From the IMG/VR virus record IMGVR_UViG_3300008448_000653, positions 1 to 23,804 of that record: a stretch of DNA of 23,804 bases. One strand, written 5' to 3'. Positions 7,104 through 13,566 of this stretch are shown piece by piece. How positions within the stretch are numbered: position 1 is the stretch's first letter; each line of letters begins with the position of its first letter. The notes under the pieces are model-generated. The model made no database searches and was not told the origin of the DNA. It worked only from the letters and a program-made list of their open reading frames with translations. The DNA comes from a virus. The position numbers were made by a program, and so were the translations under genes.

Positions 7104-9029
7104 ATGAAAGAATTACCTTCAGATTATCAAAAATTTATACACACATCAAGATATGCTCGTTGGATTGAGAAGGAAAAGCGTCGAGAAACATGGGAAGAGA
7201 CTGTTAAGCGTTATTTTGATTTCTTTGAAGTTCAACTCAAAGAACATAATAATTACGTTGTTTCTCCAGAACTTCGTTCTGAACTTGAGAATGCTGTTCT
7301 CAATCTTGAGATCATGCCAAGCATGAGAGCGTTAATGACTGCTGGTGAGGCACTTCGTCGTGACAATACAGCAGGATATAATTGTTCGTATGTTGCAGTA
7401 AATCGTGTGAGAGCATTTGATGAAATTCTATACATTCTGATGTGTGGAACTGGTGTTGGATTCTCTGTGGAGAGACAATATGTTGAAAAACTTCCTACAA
7501 TCGCTGAACACTTTAATCCTAGCGATACCACGATCATCGTGGAAGATAGCAAGGCTGGTTGGTCTAAAGCATATAAAGAACTTATCTCCCTACTCATTGG
7601 AGGTCAAATTCCAAAGTGGGATGTATCAAAAGTTCGTCCTGCTGGGGCGAGACTCAAAACTTTCGGTGGGCGAGCAAGTGGACCAAGACCCCTCGAAGAT
7701 CTTTTTAAATTCACCTGTGATACTTTTAAGAGAGCAGCAGGAAGAAAACTCACCTCAATCGAATGTCACGACATCGTATGTAAGATTGCAGAAATTGTCG
7801 TGGTCGGAGGAGTCCGTAGATCTGCTCTTATTAGCCTATCAAATCTCACAGACGAAAGAATGAGAGATGCAAAGTCTGGTGCATGGTGGAATGAGAATCC
7901 ACAACGCGCACTTGCAAATAACTCAGTTGCATACAAGGAAAAACCAGAGATTGGTATTTTCATGGATGAGTGGGTTTCACTCTATAAGTCTAAGAGCGGA
8001 GAACGAGGAATCTTTAACCGTTCGGCAGCACAGAAGACTGTAGCAAAGTTAGGAGAACGTCGTGATTCTTCTTACGAGTTTGGAACAAATCCATGCTCAG
8101 AAATTATTTTGCGTGATCGTCAATTCTGTAATCTGACTGAAGTTATTATTCGAACAGAAGATACTCAAGATACCATTGCACGTAAGGTTAGACTCGCATC
8201 TATTCTTGGTACATGGCAAGCATCACTCACACATTTCCCATACCTTTCATCAGAATGGAAAAAGAATTGTCAGGAGGAAGCATTGCTCGGTGTATCAATG
8301 ACAGGAATTCTAGACAATCCTCTTATGGGTAGTAAGGATCATCGTTTGTTGTCTGGTGTTCTAGAAGATCTTAAGAAAGTAGCAATTGATGCAAACAAGG
8401 AATGGTCTGATAAACTTGGTATAAATCCTGCTGCTGCTATTACATGTGTAAAGCCTTCGGGAACAGTTAGTCAATTGACTGATGCTGCGTCTGGTATTCA
8501 TGCTCGTCACAGTGAATATTATATTCGTACAGTTCGTGCAGATCGCAAGGATCCATTGTGTCAGATGATGATTGATCTTGGATTCCCCGCAGAACCATGC
8601 GTAATGAAACCAGATCATACGATGGTATTCTCATTCCCAATGAAGGCAGTTGGTTCAATTACTCGTAATGATTTGACTGCAATCGAACATCTTGAATTGT
8701 GGTTGACATATCAACGCCATTGGTGTGAGCATAAACCATCAATCACGATAACTGTTCGTGAACATGAATGGATGGAAGTTGGTGCATGGGTATATAAGCA
8801 CTTTGATGAGATTAGTGGTATTTCCTTCTTACCACACTCCGATCACTCATATCGTCAAGCACCATATCAGGAATGCACCAAGATTGCATATACTGCTTTG
8901 CTTGTAGAAATGCCTAAAAATGTAGATTGGTCACTTCTCAAGAATTATGAAAAGACTGACACGACCGCAAGTTCGCAGACATTTGCTTGCTCTGGTGATA
9001 AGTGTGAATTGGTGGATCTTACAACTTGA
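7104..9029 (+). CDS. nrdJ: class II (adenosylcobalamin-dependent) ribonucleoside-triphosphate reductase, monomeric type
   Basis: A 641-residue B12-dependent reductase converting ribonucleotides to deoxyribonucleotides. Compared with the Lactobacillus leichmannii enzyme (739 residues): redox Cys94 (NCSYV), the catalytic NPCSE loop at 329-333 with thiyl-radical Cys331, partner redox Cys342 (FCNL), and the C-terminal relay pair Cys629/Cys634 (CSGDKC), with the same spacing as the known relay cysteines. No intein or frameshift is seen. A strong ribosome site (AAGGAG, 7092-7097) precedes the ATG. No activator or NrdB gene is adjacent, consistent with class II, which needs no oxygen and no second subunit but needs host- or environment-derived B12. 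The TGA stop lies inside the -35 element of the next promoter. Confidence 0.93.
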   Translation: MKELPSDYQKFIHTSRYARWIEKEKRRETWEETVKRYFDFFEVQLKEHNNYVVSPELRSELENAVLNLEIMPSMRALMTAGEALRRDNTAGYNCSYVAVNRVRAFDEILYILMCGTGVGFSVERQYVEKLPTIAEHFNPSDTTIIVEDSKAGWSKAYKELISLLIGGQIPKWDVSKVRPAGARLKTFGGRASGPRPLEDLFKFTCDTFKRAAGRKLTSIECHDIVCKIAEIVVVGGVRRSALISLSNLTDERMRDAKSGAWWNENPQRALANNSVAYKEKPEIGIFMDEWVSLYKSKSGERGIFNRSAAQKTVAKLGERRDSSYEFGTNPCSEIILRDRQFCNLTEVIIRTEDTQDTIARKVRLASILGTWQASLTHFPYLSSEWKKNCQEEALLGVSMTGILDNPLMGSKDHRLLSGVLEDLKKVAIDANKEWSDKLGINPAAAITCVKPSGTVSQLTDAASGIHARHSEYYIRTVRADRKDPLCQMMIDLGFPAEPCVMKPDHTMVFSFPMKAVGSITRNDLTAIEHLELWLTYQRHWCEHKPSITITVREHEWMEVGAWVYKHFDEISGISFLPHSDHSYRQAPYQECTKIAYTALLVEMPKNVDWSLLKNYEKTDTTASSQTFACSGDKCELVDLTT

Positions 9030-9053
9030 CAATAAATATAATTATGGTATAAT
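9026..9053 (+). promoter_or_regulatory. consensus sigma70-type promoter overlapping the nrdJ stop codon
   Basis: TTGACA (9026-9031), 16 bases, then TATAAT (9048-9053) with a TGn extension (TATGGTATAAT, 9043-9053). Both hexamers are perfect, so host sigma70 polymerase should use it strongly without phage factors. The -35 includes the nrdJ TGA (9027-9029). Transcription should begin near 9060, directly before a GC hairpin, and read the PEP-CTERM-like gene. Confidence 0.8.
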
Positions 9054-9062
9054 ACTAAAAAC

Positions 9063-9079
9063 TCCCCCTCGTTGGGGGA
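9063..9079 (+). promoter_or_regulatory. 5' leader hairpin of the PEP-CTERM-like transcript
   Basis: TCCCCC, loop TCGTT, GGGGGA forms a six-pair GC stem starting about three bases after the predicted transcription start. No T-tract follows, so it is not a terminator. The ribosome site GGAG (9084-9087) lies just after it and stays single-stranded. A 5' stabilising hairpin is the simplest reading. Confidence 0.5.
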
Positions 9080-9093
9080 TCATGGAGAAAAAT

Positions 9094-9525
9094 ATGATTA
9101 AGAACGTAATGGCAAGTATCGTAGCAACCGTAATGTTTGGTGCTGAGGCAATGGCAGATTTCATCGTTGTTAACAATCCAGTAGTTGATACTGTTGGATT
9201 CTATTCTGATGCATTTGAATCAAAGGGTGCATATACTTATGCACAGAGTGGTGCTCAGGGATTTGAACTTGAGGATTCATACACAACTTCTTCATTGAAG
9301 TGGTGGGGTTCTATGAATGGTTTCAATGGTCAGGGTCTTTCAAATGTTGATTGTTTCCAGATCGTTGTTTGGAATACAGACTTTGAAACACAAGTTACAA
9401 ATCAAATTATTGATTTGGAAAATATTACAGCAACTGCAACTGGAGAAACTATTTCTTTGGTCAAGCAATCTATGAGTTTTATGTTCCAATTTCATTCCAG
9501 ATTACTTCAGGTTCATACTTTATGA
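9094..9525 (+). CDS. secreted PEP-CTERM-like protein, N-terminal part before an apparent frameshift
   Basis: ATG at 9094 follows GGAG (9084-9087) at ideal spacing; an in-frame ATG at 8947 lies inside nrdJ and upstream of the promoter. Residues 1-21 form a signal peptide (Lys3, hydrophobic core, AMA cleavage before DFIVV), so the protein is exported. The mature part has Gly, Trp and Thr and looks beta-rich. After ...TGETIS (about 9456) this frame turns into low-quality sequence ending VHTL, while the -1 frame continues sensibly (FGQAIYEFYVPISFQITSG) into the downstream ORF with the PEP-CTERM-like tail. One extra T in the CTTTGG run near 9455-9460 would restore one protein of about 220 residues. 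Either the gene is freshly broken, there is a sequencing error, or the frame is switched. No classical slippery heptamer is present in the right phase. Confidence 0.7.
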   Translation: MIKNVMASIVATVMFGAEAMADFIVVNNPVVDTVGFYSDAFESKGAYTYAQSGAQGFELEDSYTTSSLKWWGSMNGFNGQGLSNVDCFQIVVWNTDFETQVTNQIIDLENITATATGETISLVKQSMSFMFQFHSRLLQVHTL

Positions 9526-9761
9526 ACATTGGAGCACAACTCAATGATGCTGCTGGTGATCAATTTGTTTGGTCGCAGGGTCAGAATGTTCAAGACTTCT
9601 GGTTTACTGATGAAAATGGACAGAATAAGTGGGGTGATTGGCGACCACTTCCTACATTCATCGGTAATACCGCAGGGGGTGCGTTTGTGCTTTCCGCTCC
9701 TGCTCCTGGGGCAATTGCTCTTCTTGGTATGGCGGGTCTGATGGGTCGCCGTCGTCGCTAA
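9522..9761 (+). CDS. PEP-CTERM-like protein, C-terminal part after the apparent frameshift
   Basis: This 79-codon frame can start at the ATG at 9522, which overlaps the upstream TGA (ATGA), but it is more likely the 3' part of the gene starting at 9094. The in-frame sequence upstream of the ATG, from about 9455, is also coherent protein. It ends with a textbook sorting tail: Pro-Ala-Pro, the hydrophobic stretch GAIALLGMAGLMG, then RRRR. In this form the tail resembles those of planctomycete (Phycisphaerae) surface proteins. If only this part were translated it would lack a signal peptide, which argues against an independent gene. No ribosome site precedes 9522. Confidence 0.65.
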   Translation: MNIGAQLNDAAGDQFVWSQGQNVQDFWFTDENGQNKWGDWRPLPTFIGNTAGGAFVLSAPAPGAIALLGMAGLMGRRRR

Positions 9762-9769
9762 TATAAATA
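9762..9769 (+). promoter_or_regulatory. T4-type late promoter octamer (candidate small-RNA promoter)
   Basis: TATAAATA immediately after the stop codon of the PEP-CTERM-like gene. T4 late genes use this octamer as their only core element. If active, transcription would start near 9775 and run through two hairpins to the terminator at 9807-9836, before the next promoter. There is no reading frame in between. Confidence 0.4.
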
Positions 9770-9774
9770 TATAA

Positions 9775-9836
9775 CATACCCCACTTGAGATAGCATCTCA
9801 GGTCCGACAACCTCCAGAAATGGGGGTTGTTTCTTT
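9775..9836 (+). ncRNA. candidate ~60-base small RNA with two hairpins
   Basis: The spacer between 9762 and 9836 contains a late promoter octamer, a nine-pair hairpin (9783-9803, stem ACTTGAGAT/ATCTCAGGT with one G-U pair, loop AGC), a three-base gap, then the terminator hairpin. A transcript from 9775 would be a short two-hairpin RNA. The alternative is that the first hairpin is only a spacer or a processing site of the upstream mRNA. Confidence 0.3.
9807..9836 (+). terminator. intrinsic terminator with AGAAAT loop
   Basis: The stem ACAACCTCC (9807-9815) pairs with GGGGGTTGT (9822-9830) with one T-G pair, and the loop is AGAAAT. A TTCTTT tract follows and runs directly into the next TATAAATA promoter. 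It ends the PEP-CTERM-like transcript and belongs to a family of similar hairpins at 11483, 12591 and 15857. Confidence 0.75.
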
Positions 9837-9843
9837 ATAAATA
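9836..9843 (+). promoter_or_regulatory. T4-type late promoter for the beta-helix gene
   Basis: TATAAATA, exact match to the T4 late consensus, located 16 bases before the ATG at 9860. The short leader contains AAAGGAG (9848-9854). The first T of the octamer is also the last base of the upstream terminator tract. Confidence 0.75.
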
Positions 9844-9859
9844 TTATAAAGGAGACATT

Positions 9860-11476
9860 ATGCACGAACTAAGACCAGTAGCGAGATGGGCAAGAGTTCC
9901 TTGGGAAACCGTCGATGGATTAGAACAAATAGGTGTTGTTTCTTTTCATAAGGATGGAATCAAGGAAGTTAGATATAAGATTGATATAGGCAATAAAGGT
10001 CCAGCAGATCTAAGTTTGGTTCTTTCTAATTTTGGAAAGATTACAACAGAAGGTGATCAGAATGGAGATGGAAAGGTAGATGCCACCGATTTAAGTTTGG
10101 TTCTTTCCCAATTTGGTGAACAATATGAAGTTGTAGTTACAGAATCAAGAGCAAATCAAAAAACAAAAATTGAAGAATATTCTTTTGATTTTGATTTCTC
10201 TCCCCTTTCAGAAGGAAAGATTGTAGAAGTTCAGGCAACTGTTGTGGCAAATGATGGAACAATCGTTGAACTGAAAGATCCCCGTACAATAGACAACTAC
10301 CGAGATGGGTTTCACTCTATTTGCTTACAGAAGAAATGGACTCCAGAAAAAGTATATACTGTAGATCAAAATGGTTCTGATTCAAACGATGGTATTTCTG
10401 CTCCATTCAAGACAATCGCAAAAGCATTTTCAGTTGCAAACTATGGAGATGTGATTGAGCTAAGTTCTGGAGAGCACGAATTGACTTTGCCATCTGTAAA
10501 ACCAAAACCAAAGCAAGGACTTGGAAATTGGGTCATTGTTCGTGGTAAAGGAATGAATGACACGATTCTATTCTCTCAAGGTGCTTTTAGAACATTTAAT
10601 AAAATCAAGTTTGAAAACTTGATGGTTGATATTGGTAGATCAAACTATGCTACCAATGCTTCAAACCTATGGTGGCACAACTGTAAGTTTTACTCACCAA
10701 GTTCAGAAGCGTGGTGGGCAGATGGTATTGCGAAGCATGGTCCACCAGATCCATCAATTCCTATCAGCGCGAAGGGAACAGATGCAGCATGGCACAGGGA
10801 TGGTGCTTGCTATACAGATTGCCATCAAGAACTTTATTGTCAGGGATTTGGTGGAAGTCCAATGGCAAGAAATTGTATAGTTAAGCGTATCTGGGGAGAT
10901 GCTTTTTCTATGGCACATGGAATCTATAACTGCTCAGTCGATGAATTTGCTGGGTATTTAACAGATAAGCATAGCGATCTATATCAGGCATGGGGAGATA
11001 AGACAAATGTTATTTTCTACGGAGTAACAGCAACAAAACTTGAGTCAGTTCAGGGTATTTTCTGCCGAATGGTAGATGTTCCAGTTTCAAGTCTTCCACC
11101 ATTTGATCCAAATATCCATGAGCAAACCGCTCTTTGGAATTGTGCGTTTGTTAATTGTGTAATACAACATATACCAAGACCATATAAGGGATATGTTAAT
11201 GGTGGTGGTCCTCCATATTCACAACTTAATAATAAAATTAAACATGTTCTTCTAACAAATGTTCAATTAGCATATCAAAAGATTTTCTTTGGTGGTGACG
11301 AAGAAGGTTGGGAAAAGAAGAACCATGAAGATGTCATCCTAACTGGTTGCGATCTTCATTGGTCAAATTTTAGTGATTTTGAAGATCCAAGAAGAGGATG
11401 GACAAAGATAGATGGTGGATATGAAAGAACTGGTGTGAAAGTATTAGACTGTTACAACTCAGTTCCAAAAGGATAA
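9860..11476 (+). CDS. beta-helix virion protein with inserted dockerin-like module (tail spike/fibre candidate)
   Basis: A 538-residue protein; ATG at 9860 follows AAAGGAG. Residues ~20-45 and ~88-140 look like two halves of an Ig-like beta domain (IGVVSFHKDGIKEVRYKI; EEYSFDFDFSPLSEG then VEVQATVVANDG). Between them, residues 47-87 form a type I dockerin-like module: two near-identical helices (ADLSLVLSNFG, TDLSLVLSQFG) and one complete calcium loop DQNGDGKVDATD (66-77). The first calcium loop is degenerate. From ~165, VYTVDQNGSDSNDGISAPFK followed by IAKAF is the usual opening of a right-handed beta-helix (DUF1565/pectate-lyase-like), and the remainder has repeated Asn/Cys-rich turns. There is no signal peptide and a late promoter drives it, so a tail spike or fibre is the best guess, possibly polysaccharide-binding or -degrading. 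No catalytic residues can be assigned. Confidence 0.75.
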   Translation: MHELRPVARWARVPWETVDGLEQIGVVSFHKDGIKEVRYKIDIGNKGPADLSLVLSNFGKITTEGDQNGDGKVDATDLSLVLSQFGEQYEVVVTESRANQKTKIEEYSFDFDFSPLSEGKIVEVQATVVANDGTIVELKDPRTIDNYRDGFHSICLQKKWTPEKVYTVDQNGSDSNDGISAPFKTIAKAFSVANYGDVIELSSGEHELTLPSVKPKPKQGLGNWVIVRGKGMNDTILFSQGAFRTFNKIKFENLMVDIGRSNYATNASNLWWHNCKFYSPSSEAWWADGIAKHGPPDPSIPISAKGTDAAWHRDGACYTDCHQELYCQGFGGSPMARNCIVKRIWGDAFSMAHGIYNCSVDEFAGYLTDKHSDLYQAWGDKTNVIFYGVTATKLESVQGIFCRMVDVPVSSLPPFDPNIHEQTALWNCAFVNCVIQHIPRPYKGYVNGGGPPYSQLNNKIKHVLLTNVQLAYQKIFFGGDEEGWEKKNHEDVILTGCDLHWSNFSDFEDPRRGWTKIDGGYERTGVKVLDCYNSVPKG

Positions 11477-11482
11477 ATAAAA

Positions 11483-11516
11483 ACAACCCCCAGAAATGGG
11501 GGTTGTTTCTTTTCAT
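11483..11516. terminator. bidirectional terminator between convergent genes
   Basis: Perfect nine-pair stem ACAACCCCC/GGGGGTTGT (11483-11506) with loop AGAAAT. On the plus strand TTCTTTTC follows; on the minus strand TTTTTATT follows. It ends both the beta-helix gene and the convergent gene at 11532-12560. Confidence 0.85.
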
Positions 11517-11531
11517 GATATATTTAATATT

Positions 11532-12560
11532 TTATCTTCTAATCTTAGTTCTTGGATTTATTCTACCCATTGTTTTATCTACAAAATCAACAGTTTTATT
11601 TCTTTTTTGCATTACAGCATCTACTTCTTGTTGTGGAATTGGTTGATCTCCATACTGTGCGGTGAGTCTTTCTAGTTCTTTATTTGCTTCTTTCTTTGCT
11701 GCTTCTTTTTCTTTGAATAATGCGTAATCGTCACCACCACCAATTTCAAATCCTCTTTCTTCCATTCCTTTCATAACCTCTACACGATTTTTATATCCAG
11801 TCAGCGGACCTTCTCTCTCAATATCACGCTCTGCTGCTTGTCTTAATAATTGATCGTCTACAGATCTAGGTTCCTTGAATATATTAACACCTCGTTGTGC
11901 TAATCTACCATAGTGGGTTGCTCTAGACTCTTGGCGTGGTGGATTTCTGTCGATTTCTCTTGCTGCTGCAATCGCTGCTTTATTTGCTGCTGCTTGTGCT
12001 TGCATTTCTGGAGTTATTGGATTGAGTTGGCGAAGTCTTTGTTCTGATTCTTTTCTTGCTTTTTCAGCAGCAGCACCAGTTTCGTGTCTGTAACCAAACA
12101 TTCCACTTTCAGAACCACCTACTTTACCTACACTGTATCCAAGTTCATTTGCTTGTCCAACAAAGTCCTGATCTGCACTCAAATTCTTTATTGCTTGCGC
12201 CCTGATTGCAACATCATCTCCATCTCCACCAGCAGTTCTAATGTTTGACATTTCTTGACGAAGACGAGTTTGCATTGCCTTTAGTTGTTGTTTTCTTGCC
12301 TTTTTTTCTTCATTTTTTCCAATAGAGACTTGTTGAGAATTTTCTCTCGACAATGCTTGATATCCTTTATATCCAGCATATCCTAGACCAGCACCAACAA
12401 GACCACCACCGATTACTTTTCCTGGTGTTGATTTTGCTACTCTGATTGCTTTACCTGTTCCTCTTCCCAGAAAACGTCCTAACCATCCAGCAGCAGTTCC
12501 GAGAGCACTTTCAGAAACTAAAAGTTTTTTATAATCATTAACAATGTTTTCGTTAATCAT
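11532..12560 (-). CDS. virion-like protein with glycine-zipper segment
   Basis: A 342-residue protein. ATG at 12560 was chosen because GGAG lies just upstream and the late promoter is 16 bases away; the longer frame from 12590 would start inside the promoter/terminator region. The N-terminus (MINENIVNDYKKLLVSE) is a short amphipathic helix ending in a Glu motif, like capsid-targeting peptides of T4 internal head proteins. Residues ~48-70 form a glycine-rich hydrophobic segment (GGGLVGAGLGYAGYKGY). The rest is highly charged and helical, rich in Ala, Arg, Glu and Gln, and probably coiled coil. No family was recognised. The late promoter and composition suggest an internal head or structural protein. 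Confidence 0.7.
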   Translation of the reverse strand: MINENIVNDYKKLLVSESALGTAAGWLGRFLGRGTGKAIRVAKSTPGKVIGGGLVGAGLGYAGYKGYQALSRENSQQVSIGKNEEKKARKQQLKAMQTRLRQEMSNIRTAGGDGDDVAIRAQAIKNLSADQDFVGQANELGYSVGKVGGSESGMFGYRHETGAAAEKARKESEQRLRQLNPITPEMQAQAAANKAAIAAAREIDRNPPRQESRATHYGRLAQRGVNIFKEPRSVDDQLLRQAAERDIEREGPLTGYKNRVEVMKGMEERGFEIGGGDDYALFKEKEAAKKEANKELERLTAQYGDQPIPQQEVDAVMQKRNKTVDFVDKTMGRINPRTKIRR

Positions 12561-12576
12561 AATTTCTCCAATAATA

Positions 12577-12584
12577 TATTTATA
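12577..12584 (-). promoter_or_regulatory. T4-type late promoter, minus strand
   Basis: TATAAATA on the minus strand (TATTTATA on plus), 16 bases before the ATG at 12560, with GGAGAA in the short leader. It directly follows the T-tract of the terminator at 12591-12614. Confidence 0.75.
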
Positions 12585-12590
12585 AAACAA

Positions 12591-12614
12591 ACAACCCCCA
12601 TTTCTGGGGGTTGC
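12591..12614 (-). terminator. minus-strand terminator with AGAAAT loop
   Basis: Read on the minus strand: CAACCCCC, loop AGAAAT, GGGGGTTG, then TTTGTTTTAT. It ends the gene at 12630-13532 just before the late promoter of the next gene. Confidence 0.8.
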
Positions 12615-12629
12615 TTTCTAAATTGAAAC

Positions 12630-13532
12630 TTATCTTTTCGCTTTTGCTCTTGCTGCTGCTACTCTTGCTGCATAGTTTGATGCCCAGTTTGCTGGGGCGG
12701 GAGCAGCATTTTGTGCTGCTTGTATTTCTTGTTGTGATGCTGCTGGTGCTTCTACCTTTACAGGTTTTGCAGAAGGAGGATTGAACATTGGTTGGTCAAA
12801 ACTAGAACTTGCTATATCTGCCAACTCACCACGAATTTTTGACATATTATCGCTTGGAGAATATGCTCCAGTACGAGATACGTTTTGCAATTGTGCTGTT
12901 CTTTTTGCTTTTTCAAATGCTTGAACTTGTGCAATTGGAGTCGTTATATTACCTAAACCTGTAGAAAATCTATCAGTAAATGATTTTCCTGGAACATTAC
13001 TCATTTGATTTGGTTCGGGTTTTGTTGTTGGTTGAACTGATATTGGTTTTCCATCCATATCAGTGATACCTTGTGTTCCTGGTGAAACATTAGTTGGAAG
13101 AGCAGTTGGAATTCCTGTTTTGTTTGCAGTGGTTTGTGATGCTGCTATTTCTTGATTAGTAGGAATTGCTGATTTAGAAGCAAATAATGATTTTCCTCCA
13201 CCACTTGATACAGGAGCGGTTGTTGTAGTTGGTGCGGGTGCTTGAGTTTGTGCTGGTGTTTGAGTTTGTGATTTTGCTGCTGCTCTACGATTTGCTTCTG
13301 CTTCTAACTCCAAATATTCTTTACTTTGCTTTGGATTCTTATTGAAAATAGAAGTATTCTTCTTATTTCTCATTCTTTTTTGTAATTCGAGATCAGAGAT
13401 TTGACCTAGACCCAATCCTGGTTGACCTTCAGCAGTTCCTGGAAATTGTTCTTTAACTACTATTTGTGAAATAGCATTTTTCATTGAATTTACTAGTTTT
13501 CTATCGAAATAGTTTGGATTATATCCGCTCAT
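12630..13532 (-). CDS. low-complexity Ala/Pro/Thr/Gln-rich protein
   Basis: A 300-residue protein with an AAGGAG ribosome site and an upstream late promoter. Residues 1-30 are a helix-forming N-terminus (YFDRKLVNSMKNAISQIVVKEQF); 85-115 is a Pro/Thr/Gln/Ala linker (QTPAQTQAPAPTTTTAP); the middle is disordered, rich in Thr, Asn and Pro; the C-terminus is Ala-rich and basic (ASNYAARVAAARAKAKR). No domain, signal peptide or membrane span is visible. Late expression and composition suit a virion-associated or scaffold-type protein, but this is inference. Confidence 0.65.
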   Translation of the reverse strand: MSGYNPNYFDRKLVNSMKNAISQIVVKEQFPGTAEGQPGLGLGQISDLELQKRMRNKKNTSIFNKNPKQSKEYLELEAEANRRAAAKSQTQTPAQTQAPAPTTTTAPVSSGGGKSLFASKSAIPTNQEIAASQTTANKTGIPTALPTNVSPGTQGITDMDGKPISVQPTTKPEPNQMSNVPGKSFTDRFSTGLGNITTPIAQVQAFEKAKRTAQLQNVSRTGAYSPSDNMSKIRGELADIASSSFDQPMFNPPSAKPVKVEAPAASQQEIQAAQNAAPAPANWASNYAARVAAARAKAKR

Positions 13533-13554
13533 TGTTTCTCCTTAATTAACTATA

Positions 13555-13562
13555 TATTTATA
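13555..13562 (-). promoter_or_regulatory. T4-type late promoter, minus strand
   Basis: TATAAATA on the minus strand, 22 bases before the ATG at 13532, with AAGGAG in the leader. It lies in the 34-base gap between two divergent genes. The plus strand of the same gap is only AT-rich and has no octamer. Confidence 0.75.
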
Positions 13563-13566
13563 TATT

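Noticed and set aside
7253-7597. Minus-strand ORF of 114 codons and similar long antisense frames inside nrdJ, and plus-strand frames opposite the 799-residue gene
   Set aside because: They are shadows of strongly supported coding sequences and show no domain character.
7104-9029. Intein or intron in the ribonucleotide reductase gene
   Set aside because: The frame is continuous, motifs follow in the normal order, and the length is below, not above, the reference enzyme.
8947-9093. An upstream start (ATG 8947) for the PEP-CTERM-like gene
   Set aside because: It lies inside nrdJ and upstream of the promoter, and the signal peptide begins at 9094.
9451-9465. Programmed -1 frameshifting in the PEP-CTERM-like gene
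   Set aside because: No X-XXY-YYZ heptamer is present in the reading phase and no strong downstream stem was seen; a one-base indel is simpler.
1-11476. Window as a planctomycete chromosome, because of the PEP-CTERM-like and dockerin-like sequences
   Set aside because: The T4-like replication genes, late octamers, gene overlap and absence of housekeeping genes indicate a phage.
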